A stretch of DNA of 64,000 bases from an uncultured Bacteroidales bacterium (lineage in GTDB: Bacteria; Bacteroidota; Bacteroidia; Bacteroidales; UBA932). Below are positions 48,874-57,949 of this stretch, piece after piece. The notes below the pieces were generated by a model, which was not told the DNA's origin, made no database searches, and was given only the letters and a program-made list of their open reading frames with translations. The stretch spans positions 1 to 64,000 of the forward strand of contig CAJONI010000020.1 in assembly GCA_905235995.1 (NCBI GenBank), read 5' to 3'. The position numbers and the translations under genes were made by a program. The first letter of the stretch is position 1. The number at the start of each line of letters is the position of its first letter.

Positions 48874-50943
48874 TTATGTTTTCATATGAATTTTTTTCTC
48901 GGCTATGGCGGCGTTGCCGTCGTTGTGCGTGATCATCAGCACCGTCCCGCCTTCGTCACGGAATCTTACGACCCGCCTGAGCAGTACCTCCTGCGACGCC
49001 GGATCGAGCGAGGCGGTAGCCTCGTCGAGTATCAGGACTGCCGGTTCGCGGTATATGGCGCGGGCCAGGGCTATGCGTTGCCTTTGTCCTCCGGAGAGCG
49101 TGCAGCCGCGCTCCCCCACGCGCGTGAACAGCCCCATCGGGAGCTCACGTACCATCGGCCCGAGATCCAGTTCTTCCAGCAGGCGTACCACCCGTTCCAC
49201 GTCGGGCGAAGGATCCATGCAGGCGATATTGTCGAGCAGGGTGCCGTTGACCAGCACGGGGTCCTGCGGAACGATGGACACGAAGCGGCGCCATGCTTCC
49301 AGGCTGTAGAGCCGTATGTCGTGCGGCCCGAGCCTTATCGTGCCGGAATCCACCTTGTAGTCGCGCATCAGCAGGGCTGCCAGGGAACTCTTGCCGCAGC
49401 CGCTCGGCCCCTGAAGTGCGGTGATACGGCCTGCTTCAAGGGTGAGATTGAAGCCCTGGAGCAGCTTGTTGCCGCCGGGGTAGGAAAAATCTATGTTATC
49501 GAAGACCAGGTCGTCTCCGACCCTGGGCTCGAAGCCTTCGATGCCTTCGTCCTCCGGCGGAAGCAGGGTGATGTCGTTGAGGCGTTCCCAGGCTATCCGG
49601 GCTTCGGTCCAGGTGGCTCCCACTCCTACAAGCTCGCTCAGGGGGGAGGAAAACCATGAAGTGAGTGAGTAGAAAGATACGAGTGCCCCTACCGTGAGCG
49701 AGCCGGAGAAGATATAGCTGGAACCTGCGGTCAACAGGGTCAGTGTCAGAAGTTTGGAGATACCGTCGGCCGCGGAGGCGAAGCCGTCGGCCCAGCGGCC
49801 GCCGCGGAAGAGCCGTCCTGCGAGCAGCCTGTATTCCTTTTCGATGCCGCGCAGCAGCCTTTCGCCCTGTCCGAAATACCGGACCACGCGTACGGCCGCG
49901 ATGCCTTCCACGGTCCTCTCTTCGAAGACAGCGGACTGTTCGATAATGTCCCTGTTCACCCTTCTGTTCACACGGTCGGCGACCAGGTACAGGACCAGAT
50001 AGACCGGAATGAATGTCAGCATGAGTAGGGAAAGCCGCCAATGGGTGGTGAACATGAGGGTGAACGAGACAAGCAGTATCAATGTGCCGGTAAGCACGGA
50101 AGAGACGCCTTCGACCAGGAACTGCCTCACCTTGGCCGCGTCGCCCACGCGTGCGTTGAGCTCTCCTGCGCCCCGCCTGACAAAGAATGAGGCAGGAAGC
50201 CGGAACAGATGCCTTAAATATTTCAATATCAGATGACTGTCGAGCGTTATGCTGAGGCGAAGGGAGTACAGCACCCTCCCGTAGCCAACCATCAGCGTGC
50301 AGAGCATGATGGCCAGCATCAGCAGTCCGAAACGGGCGAGGCCGTTGCTGTCGCCGGAAGGCAGGATATGGTCGATGATGTGCTGCAGGAAAAGTGCGGT
50401 GCAGATTCCGGCGACTATGTAGACCAGCGAACCCGCCAGCATCAGGGCGAACTCCCGGGCTGAGAGCGCCCGCAGGCATGAGAACACTGAGGTCCGTGCC
50501 GGGACGGGAGTCTCACGACCGGTGCGGTCAGGGTCGGGCGACATTGTTACAAGGTATCCGGTCCAGGCTTCCCTCAGTTGCGACGCCGGCATCCTGACCA
50601 TCTTGCCGAAGGACGGGTCCATTATGCGTGCGTGGGTGGGGGAGAGGGAGTAGAGGACTACGAAATGAAGGTCTCCGAGGTGGTTTACCACGTGTAGCAT
50701 GACCGGGTCGGACAGTCCGGCGAGGCTGTCGAGGCTGCGTTCGTCAGACTTGTAGGCGCCGGCCTTGAAACCGAGTTCCCTGCATGCGTCGAGCACTCCC
50801 TTGATGCTGGTCCCGGCCAGGGACGTCCCCGATGCTTCCCGGATGGAGGTCAGGGGGATGTCGATGCCGTAGTGCCTGGCTATCGAGGCCATGCATGCTG
50901 CCGCGCAGTCGGAAGGGTCGTGTTGTCTGATGTTCTTGCGCAT
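48874..50943 (-). CDS. Peptidase-containing ABC transporter (PCAT, C39 peptidase + TMD + NBD)
   Basis: C39: QHDPSDCAAACMASIARHYG, NHLGDLHFVVLYS, IMDPSFGK; NBD: GPSGCGKSSLAALL, LSGGQRQRIALARAIYREPAVLILDEATASLD. Confidence 0.95.
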   Translation of the reverse strand: MRKNIRQHDPSDCAAACMASIARHYGIDIPLTSIREASGTSLAGTSIKGVLDACRELGFKAGAYKSDERSLDSLAGLSDPVMLHVVNHLGDLHFVVLYSLSPTHARIMDPSFGKMVRMPASQLREAWTGYLVTMSPDPDRTGRETPVPARTSVFSCLRALSAREFALMLAGSLVYIVAGICTALFLQHIIDHILPSGDSNGLARFGLLMLAIMLCTLMVGYGRVLYSLRLSITLDSHLILKYLRHLFRLPASFFVRRGAGELNARVGDAAKVRQFLVEGVSSVLTGTLILLVSFTLMFTTHWRLSLLMLTFIPVYLVLYLVADRVNRRVNRDIIEQSAVFEERTVEGIAAVRVVRYFGQGERLLRGIEKEYRLLAGRLFRGGRWADGFASAADGISKLLTLTLLTAGSSYIFSGSLTVGALVSFYSLTSWFSSPLSELVGVGATWTEARIAWERLNDITLLPPEDEGIEGFEPRVGDDLVFDNIDFSYPGGNKLLQGFNLTLEAGRITALQGPSGCGKSSLAALLMRDYKVDSGTIRLGPHDIRLYSLEAWRRFVSIVPQDPVLVNGTLLDNIACMDPSPDVERVVRLLEELDLGPMVRELPMGLFTRVGERGCTLSGGQRQRIALARAIYREPAVLILDEATASLDPASQEVLLRRVVRFRDEGGTVLMITHNDGNAAIAEKKIHMKT

Positions 50944-51029
50944 CTCAGTTTCAGGTATAAAAGAGGGAGCTCTCCGTCACTGGTCTCCTCGCCCATTGAG
51001 ACATCTCGCTCACTGCTCCCTCGGGAATT

Positions 51030-51185
51030 CTATAGGAATAAAAAGACCGACAGGACGGACAGTACGAGGGTTGCCGTTAGCAGAAGTGCATACAGAAAGC
51101 CAGAGGTGGTGAAGGAATCGGGCAGGAGATGCCGTACGGTCACGTCCAGGTCGGTCAGGGGGTGCATCCGGGGTTCGCGTTCCAT
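51030..51185 (-). CDS. 51-aa single-TM protein upstream of the PCAT gene, candidate immunity/accessory protein
   Basis: Manual translation MEREPRMHPLTDLDVTVRHLLPDSFTTSGFLYALLLTATLVLSVLSVFLFL; not in supplied ORF track. Confidence 0.6.
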   Translation of the reverse strand: MEREPRMHPLTDLDVTVRHLLPDSFTTSGFLYALLLTATLVLSVLSVFLFL

Positions 51186-51285
51186 GTCGCTCGGTTTTTG
51201 TTTCCGAGTGCAAAGTTCGGCAGCGCGAACGGATTAGCGCCCGCAAAAGAGCAAAATCTCACCTGGGTGAGAAAAAAGAAAAAAA

Positions 51286-51786
51286 TTAAATTTTTACCTG
51301 CTGGAAAAGTTCCTGGAAACGGGGGAAAACCTCCCGCGAAAGATTGAGCAGGGCGGGGTAGAAGCGCGACTCCTGAAGCTTCTCTTTCGGTATGAATTCC
51401 ACGATGTTATTGGCAGAATCGATCAGGTATACGATAACCGAGGCGGCCAGGGCGAACAGGCAGAAAGTCATCACGATCCCGAGCAGCCTGTTGAGCCAGC
51501 CCAGGAGAGAAATCTTGATAATTTTTTCGACGATTCGCCCCAACATGCTTAAAAGCACCGCAATTACAAAAAAGACAAGGATGAAGGAAACGGCTTTGGC
51601 CCAGAAATCTGACATCCCGGCGCTCTCCGGAAACCATTGCGCCACCTGTGGGGCGAAACGGAGGGAGAGAGTGATGCCGAAATAGAGGACGGCGATTGCG
51701 ACCAGTTGCCTGACAAGTCCGTTCCTGATTCCGAACCAGAGGACCGGCAGGAAACAGCAAACGATGACGATATCGACTATGCCCAT
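51286..51786 (-). CDS. CvpA family membrane protein
   Basis: MGIVDIVIVCCFLPVLWFGIRNGLVRQLVAIAVLYFG; CvpA topology. Confidence 0.85.
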   Translation of the reverse strand: MGIVDIVIVCCFLPVLWFGIRNGLVRQLVAIAVLYFGITLSLRFAPQVAQWFPESAGMSDFWAKAVSFILVFFVIAVLLSMLGRIVEKIIKISLLGWLNRLLGIVMTFCLFALAASVIVYLIDSANNIVEFIPKEKLQESRFYPALLNLSREVFPRFQELFQQVKI

Positions 51787-51867
51787 TTAAAGCTTGGAAT
51801 TTGCGTACCCAAAATTAGTGAATTATCGTATCTTTGCAAATTCTACGAGAATCAAAAGCAGCTCTCT

Positions 51868-54800
51868 ATGCATTTTAAAGAATATAAGAAGCTCGACCTG
51901 GTGGCTGTCGGCAATGAAGTCCTGGAAAAGTGGAAGAAAGAGGATACCTTTCGCAAAGTCCTGAAAACAAGCGAAGGCGCGCCGGAATTCATCTTCTTCG
52001 AAGGTCCCCCCTCCGCAAACGGAATGCCTGGCATCCACCATGTGATGGCCCGTTCGATCAAGGACGCAGTGTGCCGCTACAAGACCCAGACAGGCCACCA
52101 CGTCAGCCGCAAGGCCGGCTGGGACACCCACGGCCTGCCGGTGGAGCTTGGAGTCGAGAAGAAACTCGGCATCACCAAGGCCGACATCGGAACGAAGATC
52201 TCGATAGCCGAATACAACGCCACCTGCCGTCGCGAGGTGATGAAATACACCAGGGAATGGGCCACCCTGACCGACCGTATCGGCTACTGGATCGACATGT
52301 ACGACCCCTACGTGACCTACGACAACCGCTACATCGAAACGCTGTGGTTCCTGTTGAAGGATATCTACGACAAAGGCCTTCTCTACAAGGGCTATACCAT
52401 CCAGCCATATTCCCCGACCGACGGCACCGGCCTCAGCTCGCACGAGCTCAACCAGCCCGGCTGCTACAAGGACGTGTCGGATACGACGGCCACGGTGCAG
52501 TTCGAGGTGATTCGCGACGCCGCATCGGAGCGCTTCTTCGAAGACGGCCTGCCGCTCTTCATCCTGGCCTGGACCACGACTCCCTGGACTCTGCCGTCGA
52601 ATACGGCCCTTTGCGTCGGTCCCGCCATCGACTACGTGCGCGTGAAGTCGTCCAATCCCTACACCGGCCGTGAGGCCGTCTATATCCTGGCGAAGGAACT
52701 CGTGGACGCATGGTTCAATCCCAAGGGGAAGATTCCCTTCGAGGTGCTCGACGGCACGTACAAGGGCAGCGAACTGGTGGGCATGCGCTACAGGCAGCTG
52801 ATTCCCTGGTTCAAGCCCGACGGCGACGCCTTCCGCGTCATCCCTGGCGACTATGTGACCACCGACGACGGTACCGGCATAGTGCACATCGCCCCGACTT
52901 TCGGCGCCGACGACAAGCGCGTGGCCGCAGCAGCTGGCATAGCGGGCATAATGCCGGTCGACCGCGACGGCAACCCCCAGGCCCAGGTGGACCGACAGGG
53001 CCGCTTCTGCCGCCTGGAGGACCTCGACCCCGGATATGTCGCCACGCATGTCGATCCTTCATATAAAGAGTATGCCGGCCGCTATGTCAAAGCCGGCTAC
53101 AAGCAGTATTTCGAGCATGTGGACGAGGAGGGGACGCTCGACATCGACCTCTGCGTGATGATGAAGGCCGACGGGCGCGCCTTCAAGGTGCAGAAGCACG
53201 TCCACAGTTATCCGCACAGCTGGAGGACTGACCTCCCCGTGCTCTACTATCCGCTTGACTCGTGGTTCATCAAGGCCACTGCCGTAAAGGACGAGATGGT
53301 GGAGCTCAACAAGCAGATAGTATGGAAGCCCGCATCCACTGGTACGGGACGTTTCGGACAGTGGCTCGAGAACATCCAGGACTGGAACCTGAGCCGCAGC
53401 CGCTACTGGGGCACACCTCTGCCCATCTGGCGTACCGAAGACGGCAGGGAAGAGATATGCATAGGCTCGGTGAAGGAGCTTTGCGACGAAATCGACAAGG
53501 CTGTAGCCGCCGGTTTCATGGCCAGCAACCCTCTGAAAGGCAAGGGCTATGACGAGATCGACCTGCATCGCCCCTTCGTCGATGAGATCTTTCTGGTTTC
53601 TCCCACCGGCCGCAGGATGACCCGGGAAAGCGACCTTATCGACGTGTGGTTCGATTCCGGTGCGATGCCCTATGCCCAGGTCGGGCTCAGGGGCCTCGGC
53701 ACCAAGGCTTTCGGCGCCACCGCCGACTTCATCGCCGAAGGCGTCGACCAGACCCGCGGCTGGTTCTATACGCTGCATGCCATCCACACCATGGTGAGCG
53801 GGACTCCCGCTTTCAAGCGCGTGATTTCCAACGGTTTGGTTCTCGACAAGACAGGAGCTAAGATGAGCAAGCGCCTCGGCAACGCGGTCGATCCTTTCAA
53901 GGCCCTCGACACCTACGGCCCCGACGCCCTCCGCTGGTACATGCTCACCAACGCCGAGCCCTGGGACAACCTGAAGTTCGACGAGAGCGGAGTGGAAGAG
54001 GTGCGCCGCAAGTTCTTCGGCACCCTCTACAACACCTACGCCTTCTTCGCCCTCTATGCCAACATCGACGGCTGGAATCCCGGGATGCCGGATCAAGTCC
54101 GGCTTGACCCGGAATCTCTTCCCGAGATCGACCGATGGATAATCTCCCGTCTCAACAGCCTGATCCGCGACGTGCGCGCTGCCTATGAGGACTACGACAT
54201 CAAGACCGCAGGCCGCCTGATCGAGACCTTCGTCTGCGACGACCTCTCCAACTGGTACGTACATCTCAACCGCAAGCGCTACTGGGCCGGCGAGATGACC
54301 CCCGACAAGCAGGCCGCCTACCAGACCCTCTACGCAGCCCTGCACGACGTGGCGGTGCTCATGGCCCCGATAGCCCCGTTCTTTGCCGAACGGCTCTGTC
54401 TCGACCTGGTTCCCGCTTCCGGATCCGTCCACCTCGTGCCCATGCCGGAACCCGACCTGACGCAGATCGACGCCGGGCTGGAAGAGCGCATGGCCCTGGC
54501 ACAGACCGCCACCTCGCTGGTGCTGGCCCTTCGCAAGAAAGTCGCCATCCCCGTGCGCCAGCCGCTGCAGAAGATGCTCGTGCCCGTCATTTCGCCTGAA
54601 GTGCGCACCCAACTCTCCGCCGTGCAGCAGCTCGTCCTGACCGAAGTCAACGTCAAGGAGCTCGAATTCGTGGAGAATACCGAAGGCATACTCACCAAGA
54701 AGATCAAGCCCAACTTCAAGACCCTGGGCAAGGTCTACGGACCGCGCATGAAGGAGATCGCGGCAGCTTTCGCCACGCTCGGGCAGTCGGAGATTTCCGC

Positions 54801-55230
54801 CATCCAGCAGACAGCCGCAGAAGGAAAGGACTACACGCTGGCCCTCCCCGGCGGCGATGTGACGCTAGCACCCGGCGACTGCCAGATCACTTCCGAAGAC
54901 ATGCCCGGCTGGCTCGTGGCGACCGAAGGTCCTCTGACCGTGGCCCTCGACGTTGAGATAACGCCGGAACTCCGGCAGGAAGGCCTGGCACGCGAGCTCG
55001 TCAACCGCATACAGAACCTTCGCAAAGCCTCGGGTTTCGAGGTGACGGACCGCATTTCGGTGGCCATCGCCAAGAATCCTGCACTGCAGGAATCATTGAG
55101 GAACTTCGGCGACTATGTCCGCGCACAGACCCTCGCCCGTGACATCGTTTTTGAGGAGAACCCCGCTGGAGGCGTCCCTGTGGACTGGGAAGACGGAACG
55201 CTTGAAATAGCTGTTGCCAAATTGAAATAA
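51868..55230 (+). CDS. ileS: Isoleucine-tRNA ligase
   Basis: GPPSANGMPGIHHVMARSIKD (HIGH-like), KMSKRLGNAVDP (KMSKR); start reassigned to ATG 51868. Confidence 0.96.
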   Translation: MHFKEYKKLDLVAVGNEVLEKWKKEDTFRKVLKTSEGAPEFIFFEGPPSANGMPGIHHVMARSIKDAVCRYKTQTGHHVSRKAGWDTHGLPVELGVEKKLGITKADIGTKISIAEYNATCRREVMKYTREWATLTDRIGYWIDMYDPYVTYDNRYIETLWFLLKDIYDKGLLYKGYTIQPYSPTDGTGLSSHELNQPGCYKDVSDTTATVQFEVIRDAASERFFEDGLPLFILAWTTTPWTLPSNTALCVGPAIDYVRVKSSNPYTGREAVYILAKELVDAWFNPKGKIPFEVLDGTYKGSELVGMRYRQLIPWFKPDGDAFRVIPGDYVTTDDGTGIVHIAPTFGADDKRVAAAAGIAGIMPVDRDGNPQAQVDRQGRFCRLEDLDPGYVATHVDPSYKEYAGRYVKAGYKQYFEHVDEEGTLDIDLCVMMKADGRAFKVQKHVHSYPHSWRTDLPVLYYPLDSWFIKATAVKDEMVELNKQIVWKPASTGTGRFGQWLENIQDWNLSRSRYWGTPLPIWRTEDGREEICIGSVKELCDEIDKAVAAGFMASNPLKGKGYDEIDLHRPFVDEIFLVSPTGRRMTRESDLIDVWFDSGAMPYAQVGLRGLGTKAFGATADFIAEGVDQTRGWFYTLHAIHTMVSGTPAFKRVISNGLVLDKTGAKMSKRLGNAVDPFKALDTYGPDALRWYMLTNAEPWDNLKFDESGVEEVRRKFFGTLYNTYAFFALYANIDGWNPGMPDQVRLDPESLPEIDRWIISRLNSLIRDVRAAYEDYDIKTAGRLIETFVCDDLSNWYVHLNRKRYWAGEMTPDKQAAYQTLYAALHDVAVLMAPIAPFFAERLCLDLVPASGSVHLVPMPEPDLTQIDAGLEERMALAQTATSLVLALRKKVAIPVRQPLQKMLVPVISPEVRTQLSAVQQLVLTEVNVKELEFVENTEGILTKKIKPNFKTLGKVYGPRMKEIAAAFATLGQSEISAIQQTAAEGKDYTLALPGGDVTLAPGDCQITSEDMPGWLVATEGPLTVALDVEITPELRQEGLARELVNRIQNLRKASGFEVTDRISVAIAKNPALQESLRNFGDYVRAQTLARDIVFEENPAGGVPVDWEDGTLEIAVAKLK
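54081..54117. repeat. Palindromic repeat inside ileS (core GCCGGATCAAGTCCGGC)
   Basis: Perfect 6-bp arms around TCAAG; shares CCGGATCnnGTCCGGnnTGAC with 31281-31301. Confidence 0.75.
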
Positions 55231-55268
55231 TTACACTATATTTGGTAATTGTTTTAAAACTGACTGCC

Positions 55269-55664
55269 ATGGAAGAGAAGAAAGAAACCCCGGTCGAGAA
55301 AGTCCGCTACAGCGACGAGGAACTTCAGGAATTCAAGGAGTTGATCCTCCAGAAGCTGGAAAAGGCACGTCGTGACTATCGTGCGCTGCAGTCGCAGATC
55401 GATCACAGCAGCAGCAACGACACGGAAGACACCTCCCCTTCGTTCAAGGTACTCGAAGAAGGCTCCGCATCCCAGGCCAAGGAAGAAGCCAGCCAGCTGG
55501 CCGCCCGCCAGTATAAGTTCATCCAAAACCTGGAGGCAGCGCTCATCCGCATCGAGAACAAGACCTATGGCATCTGCCGCGAAACCGGCAAGCTGATTCC
55601 GAAGGAACGTCTCCGTCTGGTTCCCCACGCCACACTCAGCGTGGAGGCCAAGAACAAGCGATAG
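55269..55664 (+). CDS. DksA/TraR family protein
   Basis: YGICRETGKLIPKERLRLVPHATLSVEAK; between ileS and lspA. Confidence 0.85.
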   Translation: MEEKKETPVEKVRYSDEELQEFKELILQKLEKARRDYRALQSQIDHSSSNDTEDTSPSFKVLEEGSASQAKEEASQLAARQYKFIQNLEAALIRIENKTYGICRETGKLIPKERLRLVPHATLSVEAKNKR

Positions 55665-55670
55665 CGGGTG

Positions 55671-56255
55671 ATGAAGTTCTCGAAAGGAGCCCGGATTACC
55701 CTGCTCGTAGTCCTGCTGCTGGTTGTCGACCAGGTCGTGAAGGTCCTGGTCAAGACAAACATGCAGATAGGGCAGAGCATCCATGTCTGCGGGGACTGGT
55801 TCCAGATACTCTTCATCGAAAACAACGGCATGGCCTTCGGCATGCAGTTCGGAGAAGGATTCGGCAAACTGGCCCTCAGCCTGTGCAGGCTGGTCCTGAT
55901 AGCCCTTATCATAATCTACATGAGCCGGCTCCTCCGTCGCAAGGATACCCCGAACGGAGTGCTGGTGGGCCTGGCGCTGATACTCTGCGGCGCCATAGGC
56001 AACGAGATAGACTCGCTGTTCTACGGCCTGATCTTCGACTACGCCCCGCTATTCTACGGCAAGGTGGTCGACATGCTGTATTTCCCCCTGATCGACACCA
56101 CCCTTCCCGCAGGTTTCCCCATCTGGGGAGGGAAACACATCATCTTCTTCCGGCCGATATTCAACATAGCCGACAGTTGCATCACCTGCGGCGCCTTCTA
56201 CCTGATACTGTTCCAGTGGAAGTTTTTCGCGCGGAAGGAGGAGAAAAAAGCCTGA
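55671..56255 (+). CDS. lspA: Lipoprotein signal peptidase
   Basis: VVDQVVKVLVK, ENNGMAFGM, GAIGNEIDS; FNIADSCITCG. Confidence 0.93.
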   Translation: MKFSKGARITLLVVLLLVVDQVVKVLVKTNMQIGQSIHVCGDWFQILFIENNGMAFGMQFGEGFGKLALSLCRLVLIALIIIYMSRLLRRKDTPNGVLVGLALILCGAIGNEIDSLFYGLIFDYAPLFYGKVVDMLYFPLIDTTLPAGFPIWGGKHIIFFRPIFNIADSCITCGAFYLILFQWKFFARKEEKKA

Positions 56256-56259
56256 TTCC

Positions 56260-56898
56260 TTATTTTCCTGCCTGTCGCTTGTCGACGATCCTGGCGTCCG
56301 GGTAGTCTCCCGGGTGGAAGGTTACGTCGTCGTCCGACACGCCGATCTTCACGTCGCGCATCACCAGCGAAATGCCTGATATCTTTGTGGAAAGGCTCAC
56401 TGGCAGATAGCTGGCCTTCGAGACCACCAGGTCAATGGTCTTGGGCGCGTCCTTGTCGTGGTTCGTCCGCGACTTCTTGCAGTGAATATGCCACTCCGTG
56501 GGAGTCTCGCTTTTGAGAGTCAGGTCGTAGCCAGAGGTCACGTCATCGAACATCGATGCGTTCTCTTCGGCTTCGGATTTTCCGCCCGAAGGGGTCTCGG
56601 TTATCACGACTTCCTTCTTTTTCGTGTCGTAGGTCCATTCCACGTCACCGTCGGTCCAGGTGATGCTCTTTTCGCCGAGCAGGGAGATCTCCATCTTCGA
56701 CTTTTCCCCTTTGAACATGACAATCGAGGAGGTCGTGCCGACAATGGGAATCTTGATGTCCATGACCATTGAGAGGCCCTCGGTCTCACTCGGCGCCATG
56801 GCTTCGTCCATGCGGGAGACTATCTCCTCGGGAGTCTGCGCAAGGAGGCAGGCGGCCGAAAACAGGAAGGAAATACAAAAGACTGCAATCTGTTTCAT
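56260..56898 (-). CDS. LolA-like outer-membrane lipoprotein carrier family protein
   Basis: Signal peptide; SIVMFKGEKSKMEISLLGEKSITWTDGDVEWTYDTKKKEVVI. Confidence 0.75.
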   Translation of the reverse strand: MKQIAVFCISFLFSAACLLAQTPEEIVSRMDEAMAPSETEGLSMVMDIKIPIVGTTSSIVMFKGEKSKMEISLLGEKSITWTDGDVEWTYDTKKKEVVITETPSGGKSEAEENASMFDDVTSGYDLTLKSETPTEWHIHCKKSRTNHDKDAPKTIDLVVSKASYLPVSLSTKISGISLVMRDVKIGVSDDDVTFHPGDYPDARIVDKRQAGK

Positions 56899-56944
56899 CT
56901 TGATGTCTTCCATTTTAGGGAAAAATCACTACCTTTGCCGCACA

Positions 56945-57030
56945 GGAAGGTTGGCCGAGTGGTCTATGGCGGCAGTCTTGAAAACTGTTAGGCGGTTCCC
57001 GCCTCAGGGGTTCGAATCCCTTACCTTCCG
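56945..57030 (+). tRNA. tRNA-Ser (UGA)
   Basis: GGAAGGT...ACCTTCC acceptor stem, TGA anticodon loop CTTGAAA, long variable arm, TTCGAATCC T-arm. Confidence 0.95.
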
Positions 57031-57031
57031 C

Positions 57032-57940
57032 TCAGGCTTGCTCCCACTGCTCGCGGAGCAGCGATACCGCAGCCCTCACAGTCGAGGCGCGCTCCCCTTC
57101 ACATCCACACTCGAAGCTTACGAAGTTGGGGTATCCGATCTCCTTCAGGGCACGGAAGCCTTCCACGTAATTGTCTTTCTCCCCGTCTTCTCCGGGCATG
57201 ATGCGCCGGCCGCGGCTGGCGATGTGTACGTGCTGGAGGTAGTCCTTCGCTGATATGAAGGCCGCATAGTCGGAAGTCTCTTCCTGCATGTGCCAGAAGT
57301 CGCCCATGCAGCGCACTCCGGCGCTGTCGGCGTCGCGGCAGATGGCTGCAGCGTCGGACACCAGCCTCAGGTAGAAAGCTTCCCTGCGGTTGAGGGGTTC
57401 GAGAATCACGGTCGTGCCGCAGCTCAGGGCGAATTCGCCCAGCGAATGGAGCTGCTCGCAGAGATAGTCGCGCGTTTCCATGGTATGGGGCAGGCCCACC
57501 TCATCCTGCCAGTTGAAGGCGGGAACCATGATTACGCCGGTGGAACCCAGTTCGCCGGCGGCACGGACGATCTGGCGCATCGTGGAGTCGAAGCTCGCCT
57601 TTACCGACGCTTCGCGGGCCAGGATGAAGCCGTCGAAACCGGCGCAGATGGCGGAAACGCGGATGTTGCGGCCCGAGAGCGCCTGGCTGATCTCGTTCAC
57701 GCGGCTGGCAAGGCTGCCGCCACCGGGCTCGAAGCCCTCGATGCCGAGCTCCTCCATGAAGTCCAGCTTCTCCTCCAGGGTTTCTCCGGGAGCGGTCCCC
57801 TCCTGGAAGGAGAGATGGAGCCGTGTGTCGTTTTTCTTACCGGCAGGGGCCTGGGAAGTGCAGGCGAGCAGGCCGGTCGATGCGGCGGCAAGGGCCGCTG
57901 CACCGGCCAGCGAGGTCTTCAGGAATGACTTTCTGTCCAT
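57032..57940 (-). CDS. Sugar phosphate isomerase/epimerase (TIM barrel), secreted
   Basis: Signal peptide; VILEPLNRREAFYLRLVSDAAAICRD; HVHIASRGRRIMPG; downstream of oxidoreductase. Confidence 0.85.
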   Translation of the reverse strand: MDRKSFLKTSLAGAAALAAASTGLLACTSQAPAGKKNDTRLHLSFQEGTAPGETLEEKLDFMEELGIEGFEPGGGSLASRVNEISQALSGRNIRVSAICAGFDGFILAREASVKASFDSTMRQIVRAAGELGSTGVIMVPAFNWQDEVGLPHTMETRDYLCEQLHSLGEFALSCGTTVILEPLNRREAFYLRLVSDAAAICRDADSAGVRCMGDFWHMQEETSDYAAFISAKDYLQHVHIASRGRRIMPGEDGEKDNYVEGFRALKEIGYPNFVSFECGCEGERASTVRAAVSLLREQWEQA

Positions 57941-57949
57941 GGCTTCAAG

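Noticed and set aside
50943-51030. 17-aa ORF MSQWARRPVTESSLFYT between the small TM ORF and the PCAT gene
   Set aside because: Too short, no leader or RBS signal; not distinguishable from chance.
51286-51786. CvpA (colicin V production family) next to the bacteriocin-like array
   Set aside because: CvpA is a widespread housekeeping membrane family and the name is historical; adjacency alone does not support membership, and a palindrome/terminator-like element separates it from the array.
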